A stretch of DNA of 64,000 bases from Devosia sp. GTDB taxonomy: Bacteria > Pseudomonadota > Alphaproteobacteria > Rhizobiales > Devosiaceae. Where the stretch lies: positions 125,104 through 189,103 of the forward strand of contig NZ_JANQAH010000013.1 in assembly GCF_024707125.1 (NCBI RefSeq), read 5' to 3'. This document shows, in pieces, positions 40,018 through 48,483 of this stretch; position 1 is the first letter of the stretch, and the number at the start of each line of letters is the position of its first letter. Below the pieces are notes generated by a model. That model had not been told where the DNA came from, searched no databases, and was given only the letters and a program-made list of their open reading frames with translations. The position numbers and the translations under genes are program-made.

Positions 40018-42477
40018 CTAAAGTTTTGGCGACACGATCTCTTTCCACGTATCCAAAAACCGCTGCCGCCGTAGCGTATCGAGCGCCACCAGCAGGCTCG
40101 GCCCCAGCGGAATGGCCTGGATCACCCCGCGCCCCCGCGCCGCAATCGCCTCGCTCGTCCAGTCCCCGCTCGATCCCGGCACCACCGACCCCAGCGCCGT
40201 ACCGCCCGCCGCAATGGCCTGTCCCTCAGGCGAGAGCGCAAAGTCCACAAAAGCCCGCGCCAGATCGACCTCTTTCGCCTCCCGCGGAATGAGCATCGAG
40301 CGCGTCAGCACCAGCACATAATCGTCCGGCACGACGATCTCGATATTGGCCCCCTCCGCCTGCCGCGCAAAGGCATAAGACCCCAGCACATTGTACCCGA
40401 GCGCCAGCGACCCATCGGCAACGCCATTCAAGATCGCCGGGCTCGAACCCGAAAACTGCGCCCCAACCCGCCCGAACGCCGTCGCCAGCCGCCAGAAGGT
40501 CGACGAAATCGTCTGGTCCTGCGCCGCCAGCAGATACCCAACCCCCGACAGCGCAATGTCATAGGTCGCGATCTGCCCGCGGAATTTTTCCGTTTCCGTC
40601 TCCAGCAGCTCCGCCAGTTTCAGATGCGTCCGCGGCACATCCGCGAGCGCAATCCGGTCGGGATTATAAATGATCACCGCCGGCTCGAAGGTGAAGCCAA
40701 ACACCTCATTGCGCCAATGCGCCCAATCCGGCAGGTCGCCCAGATAGGGGCTGTCATAGGCCAGCGCGTGCCCGTCATTGGCGAGCTTCAATTGCAGGTC
40801 CGAAGCCGACGAAATCAGCAGGTCCGGCGCCACCGGCAAGGTGCCATCCAGAAACTGCCGAAACAGCGGCAGCGAATCCATCTCTTCATAGATGACAGTC
40901 ACCTCCGGCCGCTCCGCCTGAAAGCCCGCGACGAAGGCCCCGAACACTTTCGTGTCCGTCACCCCCACAATGGTGAGCGTTGCCTCGCTCGATCCATCGG
41001 GCGCCGGATACAGCGTCGATTGTGCCTCGGCCTCTCCCGGCACCAGCAAGAGCGCAGCCAGCGCCACGCCGGCAATGGCCACCAGCCCCGCCCGCCGCGA
41101 CACCCGCGTCAACGGCAGCGCCACTTCCACAACCAATCCGCCCCCAGTGCGATCACCAAACCGCAAGCGCCCGCCATGCGCCTCGGCCACCCGCGCCACG
41201 ATGGAAAGCCCCAGCCCCGAGCCCACCGTGCCCGCGCTCGCCTTGCCGCGCTTGAAGCGTTCGAGCACGCTCGCCTTCTCCTCGTCATCCATCCCCGGCC
41301 CACGATCCTCCACGGTGACAACAAGCGCGTCCGCTGATATCGCCGCCCCGATCTCCACCGGCCCCTCGGAATAGACCAATCCATTGTCGATCAGGTTGCG
41401 CATCATTTCGCGCAAAGCCACGCGATCCCCGCGCACCTGCACCGCCCGCGCCGCGTCCGAAGCATCGAGCGAAACCCGTTCCAACTGCTCGCCATCGAGC
41501 CGCTGGCACACTTCCTCAATGATCCCCCACAGCGCCACCATCTCGCTGTCCTGCACCTCAAGGCGATGCGAAATCGTGGCGTCCATAAGAAGCTGGCTCA
41601 CCAACTGGCTCGCCTGCACTGCGCCTGTGTGAATGCGCCCAACCCGTACCCGCATGGCTTCGAGGTCCTGCTCATCCATCGCCACTTCCGCCTGTGCACG
41701 GAGCGAAGCCAGCGGCGTCCGCACCTCATGTGCAGCTTCCGCCACGAGCCCGCTCACCCGCTCCATGGCCTTGTGCAGCCGCCCCATGAACCCATTGAGC
41801 GCCGCCACCAGATGCCCCACTTCCACCGGCACCGGCACGCTGACCGGCGACAGATCATCCGGCGGCCGCGCCGCCAATTCATGCTCCAGCTCGGTCAGCG
41901 GCGCGAACATGCGCGAAATGCCGAACCAGACGAGCCCCACGGCCAAGAGCGTCAGCGCAATCACCGGCACGATGGCATTGGACAAAATTTCATTGGAGAG
42001 CGCCTCGCGCTGGTTCTGCGTTTCTGCGACATGGATCGTCACCCATCCCGTATCGCTCGCCGTCGAAATCAGCCGCCCGATCGAAGCCACGCGCACCACT
42101 TCATCGTGGTACAAAATATCGGCAAAGCGCGGCTCCGCCGAAGTGGTTTCGTCCATCTGCGCCGCGAGGTCTTCATAGCCCGTCACCGTCCGCCCATCCG
42201 GCCCTTCGACGGCATAGAAAACGCGGTCTTGTCCCGAAAACATGGCAAAGGCGGCAAAGGGCAATTCGACGATGACCGTCTCATCCTCGACCTGCACCGC
42301 TCCGCCAATCGTCAGCGCGGAAGCCGCGAGCAACCGGTCAAAAGCCCGATCCGCCGCCCGCTCGGCATAGTCGCGAATGAAGACGATGAGCACCACGGAG
42401 GCCGCGAGCAGCAGCACCGTCGCCAGCGCAAGGATGCGCCGACGGATGGAGAAGGACTTTTTAGTGGGCACTGACAT
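40018..42477 (-). CDS. Histidine kinase fused to a periplasmic solute-binding protein
   Basis: An 819-residue fusion. Residues 1-455 are a TctE/QseC-like sensor kinase: TM1 (14-34), 2CSK-type periplasmic sensor (35-165), TM2 (168-188), HAMP, HisKA with H250 in VAEAAHEVRTPLASLRAQ, HATPase with NLIDNGLVYS, DRGPGMDDEE and GSGLGLSIV. A third hydrophobic segment (464-480, LVAIAGVALAALLLVPGEAEAQ, with AEA as a possible signal-peptidase site) returns the chain to the periplasm. Residues 495-819 are a type-2 extracellular solute-binding protein of the iron/ABC class (TLTIVGVTDTKVFGAFVAGF, PDLLISSASDLQLKLANDGH, LIPREAKEVDLARAFVDFALSPEGQA). The regulator is upstream. The binding domain could sense a ligand for its own kinase or be cut off as a free protein. 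Start MSVPTKKSF chosen; a start seven codons earlier is possible. Confidence 0.92.
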   Translation of the reverse strand: MSVPTKKSFSIRRRILALATVLLLAASVVLIVFIRDYAERAADRAFDRLLAASALTIGGAVQVEDETVIVELPFAAFAMFSGQDRVFYAVEGPDGRTVTGYEDLAAQMDETTSAEPRFADILYHDEVVRVASIGRLISTASDTGWVTIHVAETQNQREALSNEILSNAIVPVIALTLLAVGLVWFGISRMFAPLTELEHELAARPPDDLSPVSVPVPVEVGHLVAALNGFMGRLHKAMERVSGLVAEAAHEVRTPLASLRAQAEVAMDEQDLEAMRVRVGRIHTGAVQASQLVSQLLMDATISHRLEVQDSEMVALWGIIEEVCQRLDGEQLERVSLDASDAARAVQVRGDRVALREMMRNLIDNGLVYSEGPVEIGAAISADALVVTVEDRGPGMDDEEKASVLERFKRGKASAGTVGSGLGLSIVARVAEAHGGRLRFGDRTGGGLVVEVALPLTRVSRRAGLVAIAGVALAALLLVPGEAEAQSTLYPAPDGSSEATLTIVGVTDTKVFGAFVAGFQAERPEVTVIYEEMDSLPLFRQFLDGTLPVAPDLLISSASDLQLKLANDGHALAYDSPYLGDLPDWAHWRNEVFGFTFEPAVIIYNPDRIALADVPRTHLKLAELLETETEKFRGQIATYDIALSGVGYLLAAQDQTISSTFWRLATAFGRVGAQFSGSSPAILNGVADGSLALGYNVLGSYAFARQAEGANIEIVVPDDYVLVLTRSMLIPREAKEVDLARAFVDFALSPEGQAIAAGGTALGSVVPGSSGDWTSEAIAARGRGVIQAIPLGPSLLVALDTLRRQRFLDTWKEIVSPKL

Positions 42478-42495
42478 TGTCGCGCCCCCGGTCTG

Positions 42496-42596
42496 CACCC
42501 TCCCCTTGACGGGGAGGGTTGGGGAGGGGTGCCGGCACGCTCAGCTCTCGTGGCTCCCGCACCCCCTCCCAACCTCCCCCGTCAAGGGGGAGGTGC
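42496..42596. repeat. Long palindromic repeat, family A' copy 1
   Basis: CCCTCCCCTTGACGGGGAGG near the left and CCTCCCCCGTCAAGGGGGAG near the right are complementary; a GGGGTG/CACCCC inner pair extends the fold. A close copy lies at 54036-54135. It separates the regulator from the kinase fusion. Confidence 0.88.
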
Positions 42597-42638
42597 GGGG
42601 CCGGTGATGGGGAGTAGATCGGGCATCCAAAGAGTGCG

Positions 42639-43310
42639 TCAGGCATCCACCGCCCGCGCCACATAACCCACCCCGCGCACGGTCCCGATCTCCACCCGCG
42701 CCGGCTCCAGCTTCTTCCTCAGTCTCGAAATATGCAGCTCCAGCGCATTGATCGACACGGTCTCATCGAAATTGAAGAGCTGGTTCATCAGCCGCTCCTT
42801 GGCGACCACCTTTCCAGCATGGGTAAGCAAAATCTCGAGCAGCCGAAACTCCCGTCGTCCCAACTCCAGCGCCTTGCCGCCCACACTGGCATTGAGCCCG
42901 GCCAAATCCAGCTCCAGATCTCCCAGCGCCAGCACGCTGCTGGTCTTCCCGCCCGTCCGCCGGATCAGCGCCCGCAACCGCGCCTCAAGCTCGCGCAGAT
43001 CAAACGGCTTTACGAGATAATCATCGGCCCCCAGATCGAGGAGGCTCACCTTGTCGTCGATCTCCGAGCGGGCGGTAATGACCAGAATAGGCGCCGAAAA
43101 CTTCTCCCGCCGCAGTTCGGCAATCAACCCGATCCCGTCCCGATTGGGCAGCATCAGGTCGAGCGCCACCGCGTCAAAATCCTCGCCCTTGGCTGCAGAC
43201 ACCACGTCGGCGCCGTCGCGCACCCAGTCGACCGAGTGACCAGCCGTGCGCAGCCGTCTTTCGATGGCCTCGCCCAGGTCCTCATTGTCTTCGACAAGCA
43301 AAATTCGCAT
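42639..43310 (-). CDS. OmpR/TctD-family response regulator
   Basis: A 223-residue regulator: receiver with EDN pocket and D51 in VALDLMLPNRDG, K in VKPFD, and a winged-helix output domain (RREFRLLEILLTHAGKVVAKERL, NALELHISRLRKKL, VRGVGYV). TctD-like in the motif set. The cognate kinase is presumably the fusion downstream, 161 bases away across the family A' repeat. Confidence 0.94.
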   Translation of the reverse strand: MRILLVEDNEDLGEAIERRLRTAGHSVDWVRDGADVVSAAKGEDFDAVALDLMLPNRDGIGLIAELRREKFSAPILVITARSEIDDKVSLLDLGADDYLVKPFDLRELEARLRALIRRTGGKTSSVLALGDLELDLAGLNASVGGKALELGRREFRLLEILLTHAGKVVAKERLMNQLFNFDETVSINALELHISRLRKKLEPARVEIGTVRGVGYVARAVDA

Positions 43311-43368
43311 GCGCGGTCGGTCTCCCCGCGCGGGATATTATCGAAGGCGCGCGCCGCGCGAAACCGGC

Positions 43369-43530
43369 TTACATCACCTGCGCCAAAAGCGCGCCGGCAA
43401 CACCCACCACACAGAGCGCCGCGAGCCCCGCAGCCAGCAGCATCTGCTGGGCCCGCTGCACATGCGCTCCGCGCCGCACATCGGTCCGCACCTGCTTCAG
43501 TCCCTGTGACTCGAAATCGAGATTGGCCAT
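43369..43530 (-). CDS. Very small membrane protein
   Basis: A 53-residue protein: a polar N-terminal half (MANLDFESQGLKQVRTDVRR, then GAHVQRAQQM) and one membrane helix to the end (LLAAGLAALCVVGVAGALLA, about 31-50). GAGGG lies six bases before the ATG at 43530. It is 58 bases upstream of the response regulator on the same strand and may be co-transcribed. No family recognised; too short to be sure of, but the start, composition and stop fit a real gene. Confidence 0.55.
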   Translation of the reverse strand: MANLDFESQGLKQVRTDVRRGAHVQRAQQMLLAAGLAALCVVGVAGALLAQVM

Positions 43531-43749
43531 GCTCATCCCTCATGTGGCGCCGGCCTTTTGAGGCCAGGTGTCGACATTGGGCAGCCGCCTTGGAAAGGGC
43601 TGTTTCTCACCCGCCACAACACGATAGCCTCGCTTGGCTTCATGACGAATTGCAGTTTGCGAGCGCAGTTAATTTGTCTTAAATCTTCACAACTCGCGTC
43701 TTGTATGGAAGATGTTGAAAGCCTCTCCCGAACATGGCACAAGTCTGCC

Positions 43750-45168
43750 ATGACCCAGCCAGCACACCTTCACCCTGATCGTCTCTTCCCCGCGTCCGAG
43801 CCCGCGCAGTCCATTGCTAGGGATCTCTACCCGGCGGTAAAAGACCTCCCTATCGTCAGCCCCCATGGCCATACCGACCCGTCCTGGTTCGCCCAAAATG
43901 GTCGCTTTGCCAGCCCCACGGCCCTGTTCCTGACGCCCGATCACTATGTGCTGCGCATGCTCAAAAGCCGGGGCATCAGCTACGATGCGCTGGGCATTCC
44001 CCGTAAGGATGGAAAACCGGTCGAAACCGACGGCCGCAAGGCCTGGCGCCTCTTTGCCGATAACTATTATCTCTTTGCCGGCACGCCCTCGAAAACCTGG
44101 GTCGATCACTCGCTCCACGCCGTCTTCGGCATCACCGAAGAACTCTCGGGCAAAACCGCCGACAGCATCTTTGACGCCATCGATGCAAAGCTCGGCGCGC
44201 CTGAACTCCTGCCGCGCGCCATTCTCGAACGCTTCAACGTGGAAGTCATCGCCACCACCGAATTCGCGCTCGATCCTCTGACCCATCACCAGTCGATGGA
44301 AGGACAGGGCCTCATCGGCCAGGTCCGCACCACCTATCGCCCCGATGACGTCACCGATCCCAGCCGCCCCGCCATCGTCGAAAATCTCAAGAAATTCGGC
44401 GAACTGACCGGCGAAGACATTTCCAAGTGGGATGGCCTCATCAACGCCCACCGCAAGCGCCGCGAATATTTTCGTCGTTTTGGCGCCGCCGCCACCGACC
44501 ATGGCGTGCCGACGGCCAACACGGCTGATCTCCCCCTGGTGGAGAAGCAGGCCTTGTTGGAAAAAATCCTCGCCGGCAAGCACGACGCCAATGATGCGGA
44601 ACTCTTCCGCGCCCAGATGATGACCGAAATGGCGCTGCTGTCCGTGGAAGACGGCATGGTCATGCAGATTCACGCCGGCTCGCGCCGCAATACCGATCCG
44701 CTGCTCTTTGGAGAACGCGGCCCCGATCTCGGCGCCGATATTCCCGGCCCCACCGATTATGTCGGCGGCCTCCGCGCCCTTCTCTCGCGCTGCGGCAACG
44801 AGCCCAACCTGCGGCTCATCATGTTCGTCCTCGACGAAACCACCTATGCCCGCGAACTCGCCCCCATGGCCGGCTACTGGCCCGCCCTGATGATCGGCCC
44901 GCCCTGGTGGTTCCACGATTCCCCGCAGGGCATCCGCCGCTATCTCGACCAGGTCGTCGAAACCGCCGGTTTTTACAATCTCGCCGGCTTCAACGACGAC
45001 ACCCGCGCGCTCCTCTCGATCCCCGCCCGCCACGACGTCTGGCGCCGCGAAGTCTGCGGCTTCCTCGGCCGCTGGGTCGGTGAAAACCGGCTGACCAAAT
45101 CCTCAGCCGAAGAAATCGCCAAGCATCTGAGCTACCAGGCAGCGAAAGACGCCTACAAGATCAAGTAG
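43750..45168 (+). CDS. uxaC: Glucuronate (uronate) isomerase
   Basis: Converts D-glucuronate to D-fructuronate and galacturonate to tagaturonate. A 472-residue amidohydrolase-fold protein with the N-terminal metal motif VSPHGHTDPSWFA, TWVDHSLHAVFGI, VMQIHAGSRRNTDP and PPWWFHDSPQGIRRYLDQVVETAG. No other uronate genes are adjacent, so the rest of the pathway must lie elsewhere. Upstream, TCTTGTATGGAAGA (43700-43713 region) is an imperfect palindrome that could be a GntR-type site, but this is weak. Confidence 0.96.
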   Translation: MTQPAHLHPDRLFPASEPAQSIARDLYPAVKDLPIVSPHGHTDPSWFAQNGRFASPTALFLTPDHYVLRMLKSRGISYDALGIPRKDGKPVETDGRKAWRLFADNYYLFAGTPSKTWVDHSLHAVFGITEELSGKTADSIFDAIDAKLGAPELLPRAILERFNVEVIATTEFALDPLTHHQSMEGQGLIGQVRTTYRPDDVTDPSRPAIVENLKKFGELTGEDISKWDGLINAHRKRREYFRRFGAAATDHGVPTANTADLPLVEKQALLEKILAGKHDANDAELFRAQMMTEMALLSVEDGMVMQIHAGSRRNTDPLLFGERGPDLGADIPGPTDYVGGLRALLSRCGNEPNLRLIMFVLDETTYARELAPMAGYWPALMIGPPWWFHDSPQGIRRYLDQVVETAGFYNLAGFNDDTRALLSIPARHDVWRREVCGFLGRWVGENRLTKSSAEEIAKHLSYQAAKDAYKIK

Positions 45169-45204
45169 GCGCCGCTACGCTCTGCTCTCATTTCCAACCA
45201 CAGT

Positions 45205-45268
45205 GTCATCCCCGCGAAAGCGGGGATCTCCGTTTCTGGCCCTAGATTCCCGCTTTCGCGGGAATGAC
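45205..45268. repeat. Palindromic intergenic repeat, family E
   Basis: Full element (left arm of the GTCATCCCCGC form, right arm CCCGCTTTCGCGGGAATGAC), downstream of uxaC. Confidence 0.92.
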
Positions 45269-45367
45269 GTGGTGGTTGGCGTGACTTCCACCACACTTTC
45301 ATCACCTTCTCACGCCAAAGGCGCAACATCAGTCGAATCGTTCGCCGCCTTCTGCTCTAATGGCGCC

Positions 45368-46219
45368 ATGATGAATCAGTCTCCTGCAGAAACCGCGCTC
45401 AGCCGCGCCATGATCCGTTGGTCCCTGACGAAATCCACGCCCGTGGCCGAAACGCCGCGCAGCTGGCTCTTTCGCGTCGAGCAGAACGGCCGCAATTTTG
45501 CGGCGCTGAAAATCATCAAACCTGAAGCCTCCAGGGAAGAGGGCAGGGGCGTCCGCCTCCTCCAGTGGTACGAAGGCGACGGCGCCGCCACCGTCTTTGA
45601 TACCCATGGCGATACCATTTTCATGGAATGGCTCGATGGCGGCACGCTGGGCGAACCCGTCCGCGCCGGCAAAGACGACGAAGGCACCATCGCCATCGCC
45701 ACTGTCGTCGCCAGCCTCCACAAGCCGCGCCCCGACGCCCCCGAAGGCCTCGAACCCCTGCGCGATCGCTTCCAGGCGCTGTTCGATACCGACGTGCGCG
45801 CCTGGCCCCGCACCGCGCGCGATCTCTACGCCCGCTCCGCCGGCATCGCCCTAAAACTCTTCGACAAGCCCAGCGCCATCGTGCCGCTCCATGGCGATCT
45901 CCACCATGACAATATCATGAGTTCGGATCGCGGCTGGCTGGCGGTAGATCCCAAGGGGCTTCTCGGCGACCCCGCCTACGAAACCGCCAATGTCTTCATC
46001 AATCCCGAGCGTGGCGTAGAGATCGCCTCCGATCCGCGCCGCATCGCCGCCCGCGCCGATATTCTCTCCCAACGCCTCGGCTACAATCGCAAGCGCATCC
46101 TCGGCTGGGCCGCCGCCCACGCCGCGCTTTCCGCCTGTTGGGATCTCGAAGACGGCAATGCCATCACCGGGCAACTCGCCTGCCTGCCCAATCTCCTCAG
46201 CGCCTATGACCTTGCCTGA
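45368..46219 (+). CDS. APH(6)-like aminoglycoside/hydroxyurea phosphotransferase
   Basis: A 283-residue kinase-like protein of the streptomycin/hydroxyurea phosphotransferase family. It has the N-lobe Lys in NFAALKIIKP, the catalytic loop VPLHGDLHHDNIM and the metal loop AVDPKGLLGDPAYETANVFINP typical of APH(6). True substrate may be a cell metabolite rather than an antibiotic; resistance cannot be inferred. Start MMNQSPAE; no strong ribosome site is seen. Confidence 0.85.
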   Translation: MMNQSPAETALSRAMIRWSLTKSTPVAETPRSWLFRVEQNGRNFAALKIIKPEASREEGRGVRLLQWYEGDGAATVFDTHGDTIFMEWLDGGTLGEPVRAGKDDEGTIAIATVVASLHKPRPDAPEGLEPLRDRFQALFDTDVRAWPRTARDLYARSAGIALKLFDKPSAIVPLHGDLHHDNIMSSDRGWLAVDPKGLLGDPAYETANVFINPERGVEIASDPRRIAARADILSQRLGYNRKRILGWAAAHAALSACWDLEDGNAITGQLACLPNLLSAYDLA

Positions 46220-46238
46220 TCGCCCTGGAAATCCCTCG

Positions 46239-46748
46239 ATGACGCACCTTTCCCGCCGCGCCCTTCTCGTCTTCGGCGCCGCCAGCCTGCTTTCCGCCTG
46301 TTCGGCCACCATCCCGCCGCTGCCTGCCGCCACTTCGAACCGGCCCGAAAGCCTGACGCGCGACGAAATCCTCTCGGCCATCAATACGACGCGAAAAGCC
46401 AACGGCGCCCCGCCCTGGACCTACAATCCGCGCCTCGAAACCGCCGCCCTCTCCCAAGCCCGCCTCATGGCCCGCCAGGATAAGCTCAGCCACGATCTCG
46501 GCGTGACCCTCCGCCAGCGCGTCACCGAGGCCGGCTATCTCGGTGCCGTGGGCGAAAACGTCGCCAAGGGTTACAAGACCCTGCCTGATGTTATCGGCGG
46601 CTGGCTCGAAAGTCAGGGTCACCGCAACACGCTGCTCTCGCCAAAGTTCACAGAATTCGGCCTCGCCGTGGCGCGCACCAATTCGGGTAAACTCTATTGG
46701 GCCATGATCGCCGGCGGCAGCTTTGACGCCTGGCGCGTCTATGGGTAG
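46239..46748 (+). CDS. CAP-domain lipoprotein
   Basis: A 169-residue exported protein: signal peptide with Arg pair and lipobox (MTHLSRRALLVFGAASLLSAC, Cys at about 21) and a CAP (SCP-like/YkwD) domain with MARQDKLSHD, GAVGENVAKGY and GGWLESQGHRNTLLSPKFTEFGLAV. CAP domains bind sterols or act on cell-wall targets; role here unknown. It overlaps the convergent tlyA by 10 bases. The APH-like gene ends 19 bases upstream, so they may be co-transcribed. Confidence 0.9.
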   Translation: MTHLSRRALLVFGAASLLSACSATIPPLPAATSNRPESLTRDEILSAINTTRKANGAPPWTYNPRLETAALSQARLMARQDKLSHDLGVTLRQRVTEAGYLGAVGENVAKGYKTLPDVIGGWLESQGHRNTLLSPKFTEFGLAVARTNSGKLYWAMIAGGSFDAWRVYG

Positions 46749-47482
46749 CCCCGCGAAAACACCAGCACCGTCTCGAGATTCCCATCCCCGCCGGCAATCG
46801 GCGAGGCCACACTCAGCCGATGCGCAAATCCCTGCGCCTCGACAAAGGCGATCACCTCGCCCATCGCCCGCGCAACGGCTTCCGCGTCCGTAACAATACC
46901 GCCCTTGCCGACAAAATCGCGCCCAACTTCAAACTGCGGCTTGAACAGGATCACCGCCTCGGCCCGCGGCGCACAAAGCCCCAGCGGCGCCTCCAGGACT
47001 TTCGTCACCGACACAAAGCTCAAATCCGAAACCAGCAGGTCCACCGGCTCGGGGATTTCCTCGCGCGAAATCTCGCGCGCATTAAAGCCCTCAAGGCTCA
47101 CGACGCGCGGATGCCCCTTGAGTCGCCGATGCAACTGGTCATGCCCCACATCGACGGCAAAAACCTTGGCCGCCCCACGCTCGACTAGCACCTGGGTAAA
47201 GCCCCCGGTCGACGAGCCGACATCGAGGCAAACCTTCCCCTCGACGCTGATCCCGCCCGCTTCGAGCCCCGCCACCAGTTTTAGCGCCGCCCGCGACACA
47301 AAGCCCGAGGCCGGATCATCGAGCGCAATGACATCATCCGCCCCCACCATCTGGTTTGGCTTCCTGGCCGGCTCGCCATTGACGCTCACCGTCCCGCGCA
47401 GGATCGCATCGCGCGCCCGCGCGCGGCTCGGAAGCAGCCTTCGCTGCTCAATCGCCAGATCGAGGCGAATGCGGGTGCTCAC
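46739..47482 (-). CDS. tlyA: TlyA-family rRNA methyltransferase
   Basis: A 247-residue protein: N-terminal S4 RNA-binding domain (RIRLDLAIEQRRLLPSRARARDAI then GTVSVNGEP) and an FtsJ-like methyltransferase domain with the SAM motif CLDVGSSTGGFTQVLVERGA and VSDLSFVSVTKVL. 2'-O-methylates 16S and 23S rRNA. Starts with GTG overlapping the SCO gene stop (GTGA). Confidence 0.94.
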   Translation of the reverse strand: MSTRIRLDLAIEQRRLLPSRARARDAILRGTVSVNGEPARKPNQMVGADDVIALDDPASGFVSRAALKLVAGLEAGGISVEGKVCLDVGSSTGGFTQVLVERGAAKVFAVDVGHDQLHRRLKGHPRVVSLEGFNAREISREEIPEPVDLLVSDLSFVSVTKVLEAPLGLCAPRAEAVILFKPQFEVGRDFVGKGGIVTDAEAVARAMGEVIAFVEAQGFAHRLSVASPIAGGDGNLETVLVFSRGYP

Positions 47483-48078
47483 TGCCCGACGAGCCGCTTG
47501 ACCTTGGCCAGCGCCGTATCCTGCGCCTCTTCATAGGCGACAGTCCCCTGGAACGAGCCGTTCTTGTCGATCAGGAACGTCAGCGCCGTGTGATTGACGA
47601 GATAGAACTCGCTCTCGACATCGCCGGCCTTTTCCGAAAACACGCCGAACGCGGCCTTCACCTGGTCGGTCGCTGCCTGATCCCCCACCAGCCCGATCAC
47701 ACTGGGATCAAATCCTTCGACATAGCTTTTCACCATATCGAGCGTATCGCGCTCGGGGTCGACGGTGACGAAGACAATACGAAGATCATCCGGCGTTAGC
47801 CCCAGTTCCGTGCGCCAGGCCATGGTTTCGGCCAGCGTCGTCGGGCACACATCGGGGCAGAACGTATAGCCGAAGAACAGCAGCGTCGGCGTGCCCACCA
47901 GATCCTTCTCGGTGAACGTCCCGCCCTGCGACGAATTCAGCGCAAAGCTCTGTCCATTGAGCCCCAGCGGCCGCTGCGGCGGCCGAAACACATAAAGAAA
48001 CGTCGCCCCCAGCGCCGCCACGGCCACCAGCACCCAAAGCACAATACGGAAATTGCGCAGCGTCTTGTTCGTCGTCAT
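47479..48078 (-). CDS. SCO-family copper protein
   Basis: A 199-residue membrane-anchored thioredoxin-fold protein for cytochrome oxidase copper assembly. N-terminal helix (IVLWVLVAVAALGATFLYVF), the copper motif TFCPDVCPTTL and a conserved His in VNHTALTFLID. It overlaps tlyA by four bases. No oxidase genes are adjacent. Confidence 0.94.
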   Translation of the reverse strand: MTTNKTLRNFRIVLWVLVAVAALGATFLYVFRPPQRPLGLNGQSFALNSSQGGTFTEKDLVGTPTLLFFGYTFCPDVCPTTLAETMAWRTELGLTPDDLRIVFVTVDPERDTLDMVKSYVEGFDPSVIGLVGDQAATDQVKAAFGVFSEKAGDVESEFYLVNHTALTFLIDKNGSFQGTVAYEEAQDTALAKVKRLVGQ

Positions 48079-48139
48079 TCTTTTGGGCTTTTCTGCATCA
48101 GGGGCATCGGTCGACCAATGTGCCTACCGTCCCCGCCAC

Positions 48140-48204
48140 GTCATTCCCGCGTAAGCGGGAATCTCACTCTACCGGTCAGGGATTCCCGCTTTCGCGGGAA
48201 TGAC
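48140..48204. repeat. Palindromic intergenic repeat, family E
   Basis: Full element with one change in the left arm (GCGTAAGCGGG) between the SCO gene and xseB. Confidence 0.9.
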
Positions 48205-48225
48205 GCTGCCGACATCAGGCAAATC

Positions 48226-48474
48226 TCAATTCGCGTCGAGCGGCTCAGTGCCGATCGCCTTGCCTTCGCGGCTCAGCGTAATCTTTTCGATCCGCGCTTC
48301 CGCCGTCTTCAGCAGCATCTCGCAATGCGCCTTCAGCGCTTCGCCACGCTCATAGATGGCGATGGATTCGGCCAGCGGCGCCCGCCCGCTTTCGAGCTTC
48401 TGCACGATCTGTTCGAGCTGCTCCAAAGCCGCTTCGAAGCTCAGGGTTTTCACATCCTCGGCTGTTCCGGCCAT
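48226..48474 (-). CDS. xseB: Exodeoxyribonuclease VII small subunit
   Basis: An 82-residue protein with the family motif LSFEAALEQLEQIVQKLESGRAPLAESIAIYERGEALKAHCE. Forms the multi-subunit nuclease with XseA, not in the window. Nine bases after the deacetylase-like gene; the HDAC-xseB order is common in alphaproteobacteria. Confidence 0.96.
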   Translation of the reverse strand: MAGTAEDVKTLSFEAALEQLEQIVQKLESGRAPLAESIAIYERGEALKAHCEMLLKTAEARIEKITLSREGKAIGTEPLDAN

Positions 48475-48483
48475 GGCGCCATC

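Noticed and set aside
45368..46219. Reading the APH(6)-like gene as an acquired antibiotic-resistance gene
   Set aside because: No mobile element, base composition like its neighbours, and chromosomal context; many family members are housekeeping kinases of unknown substrate.
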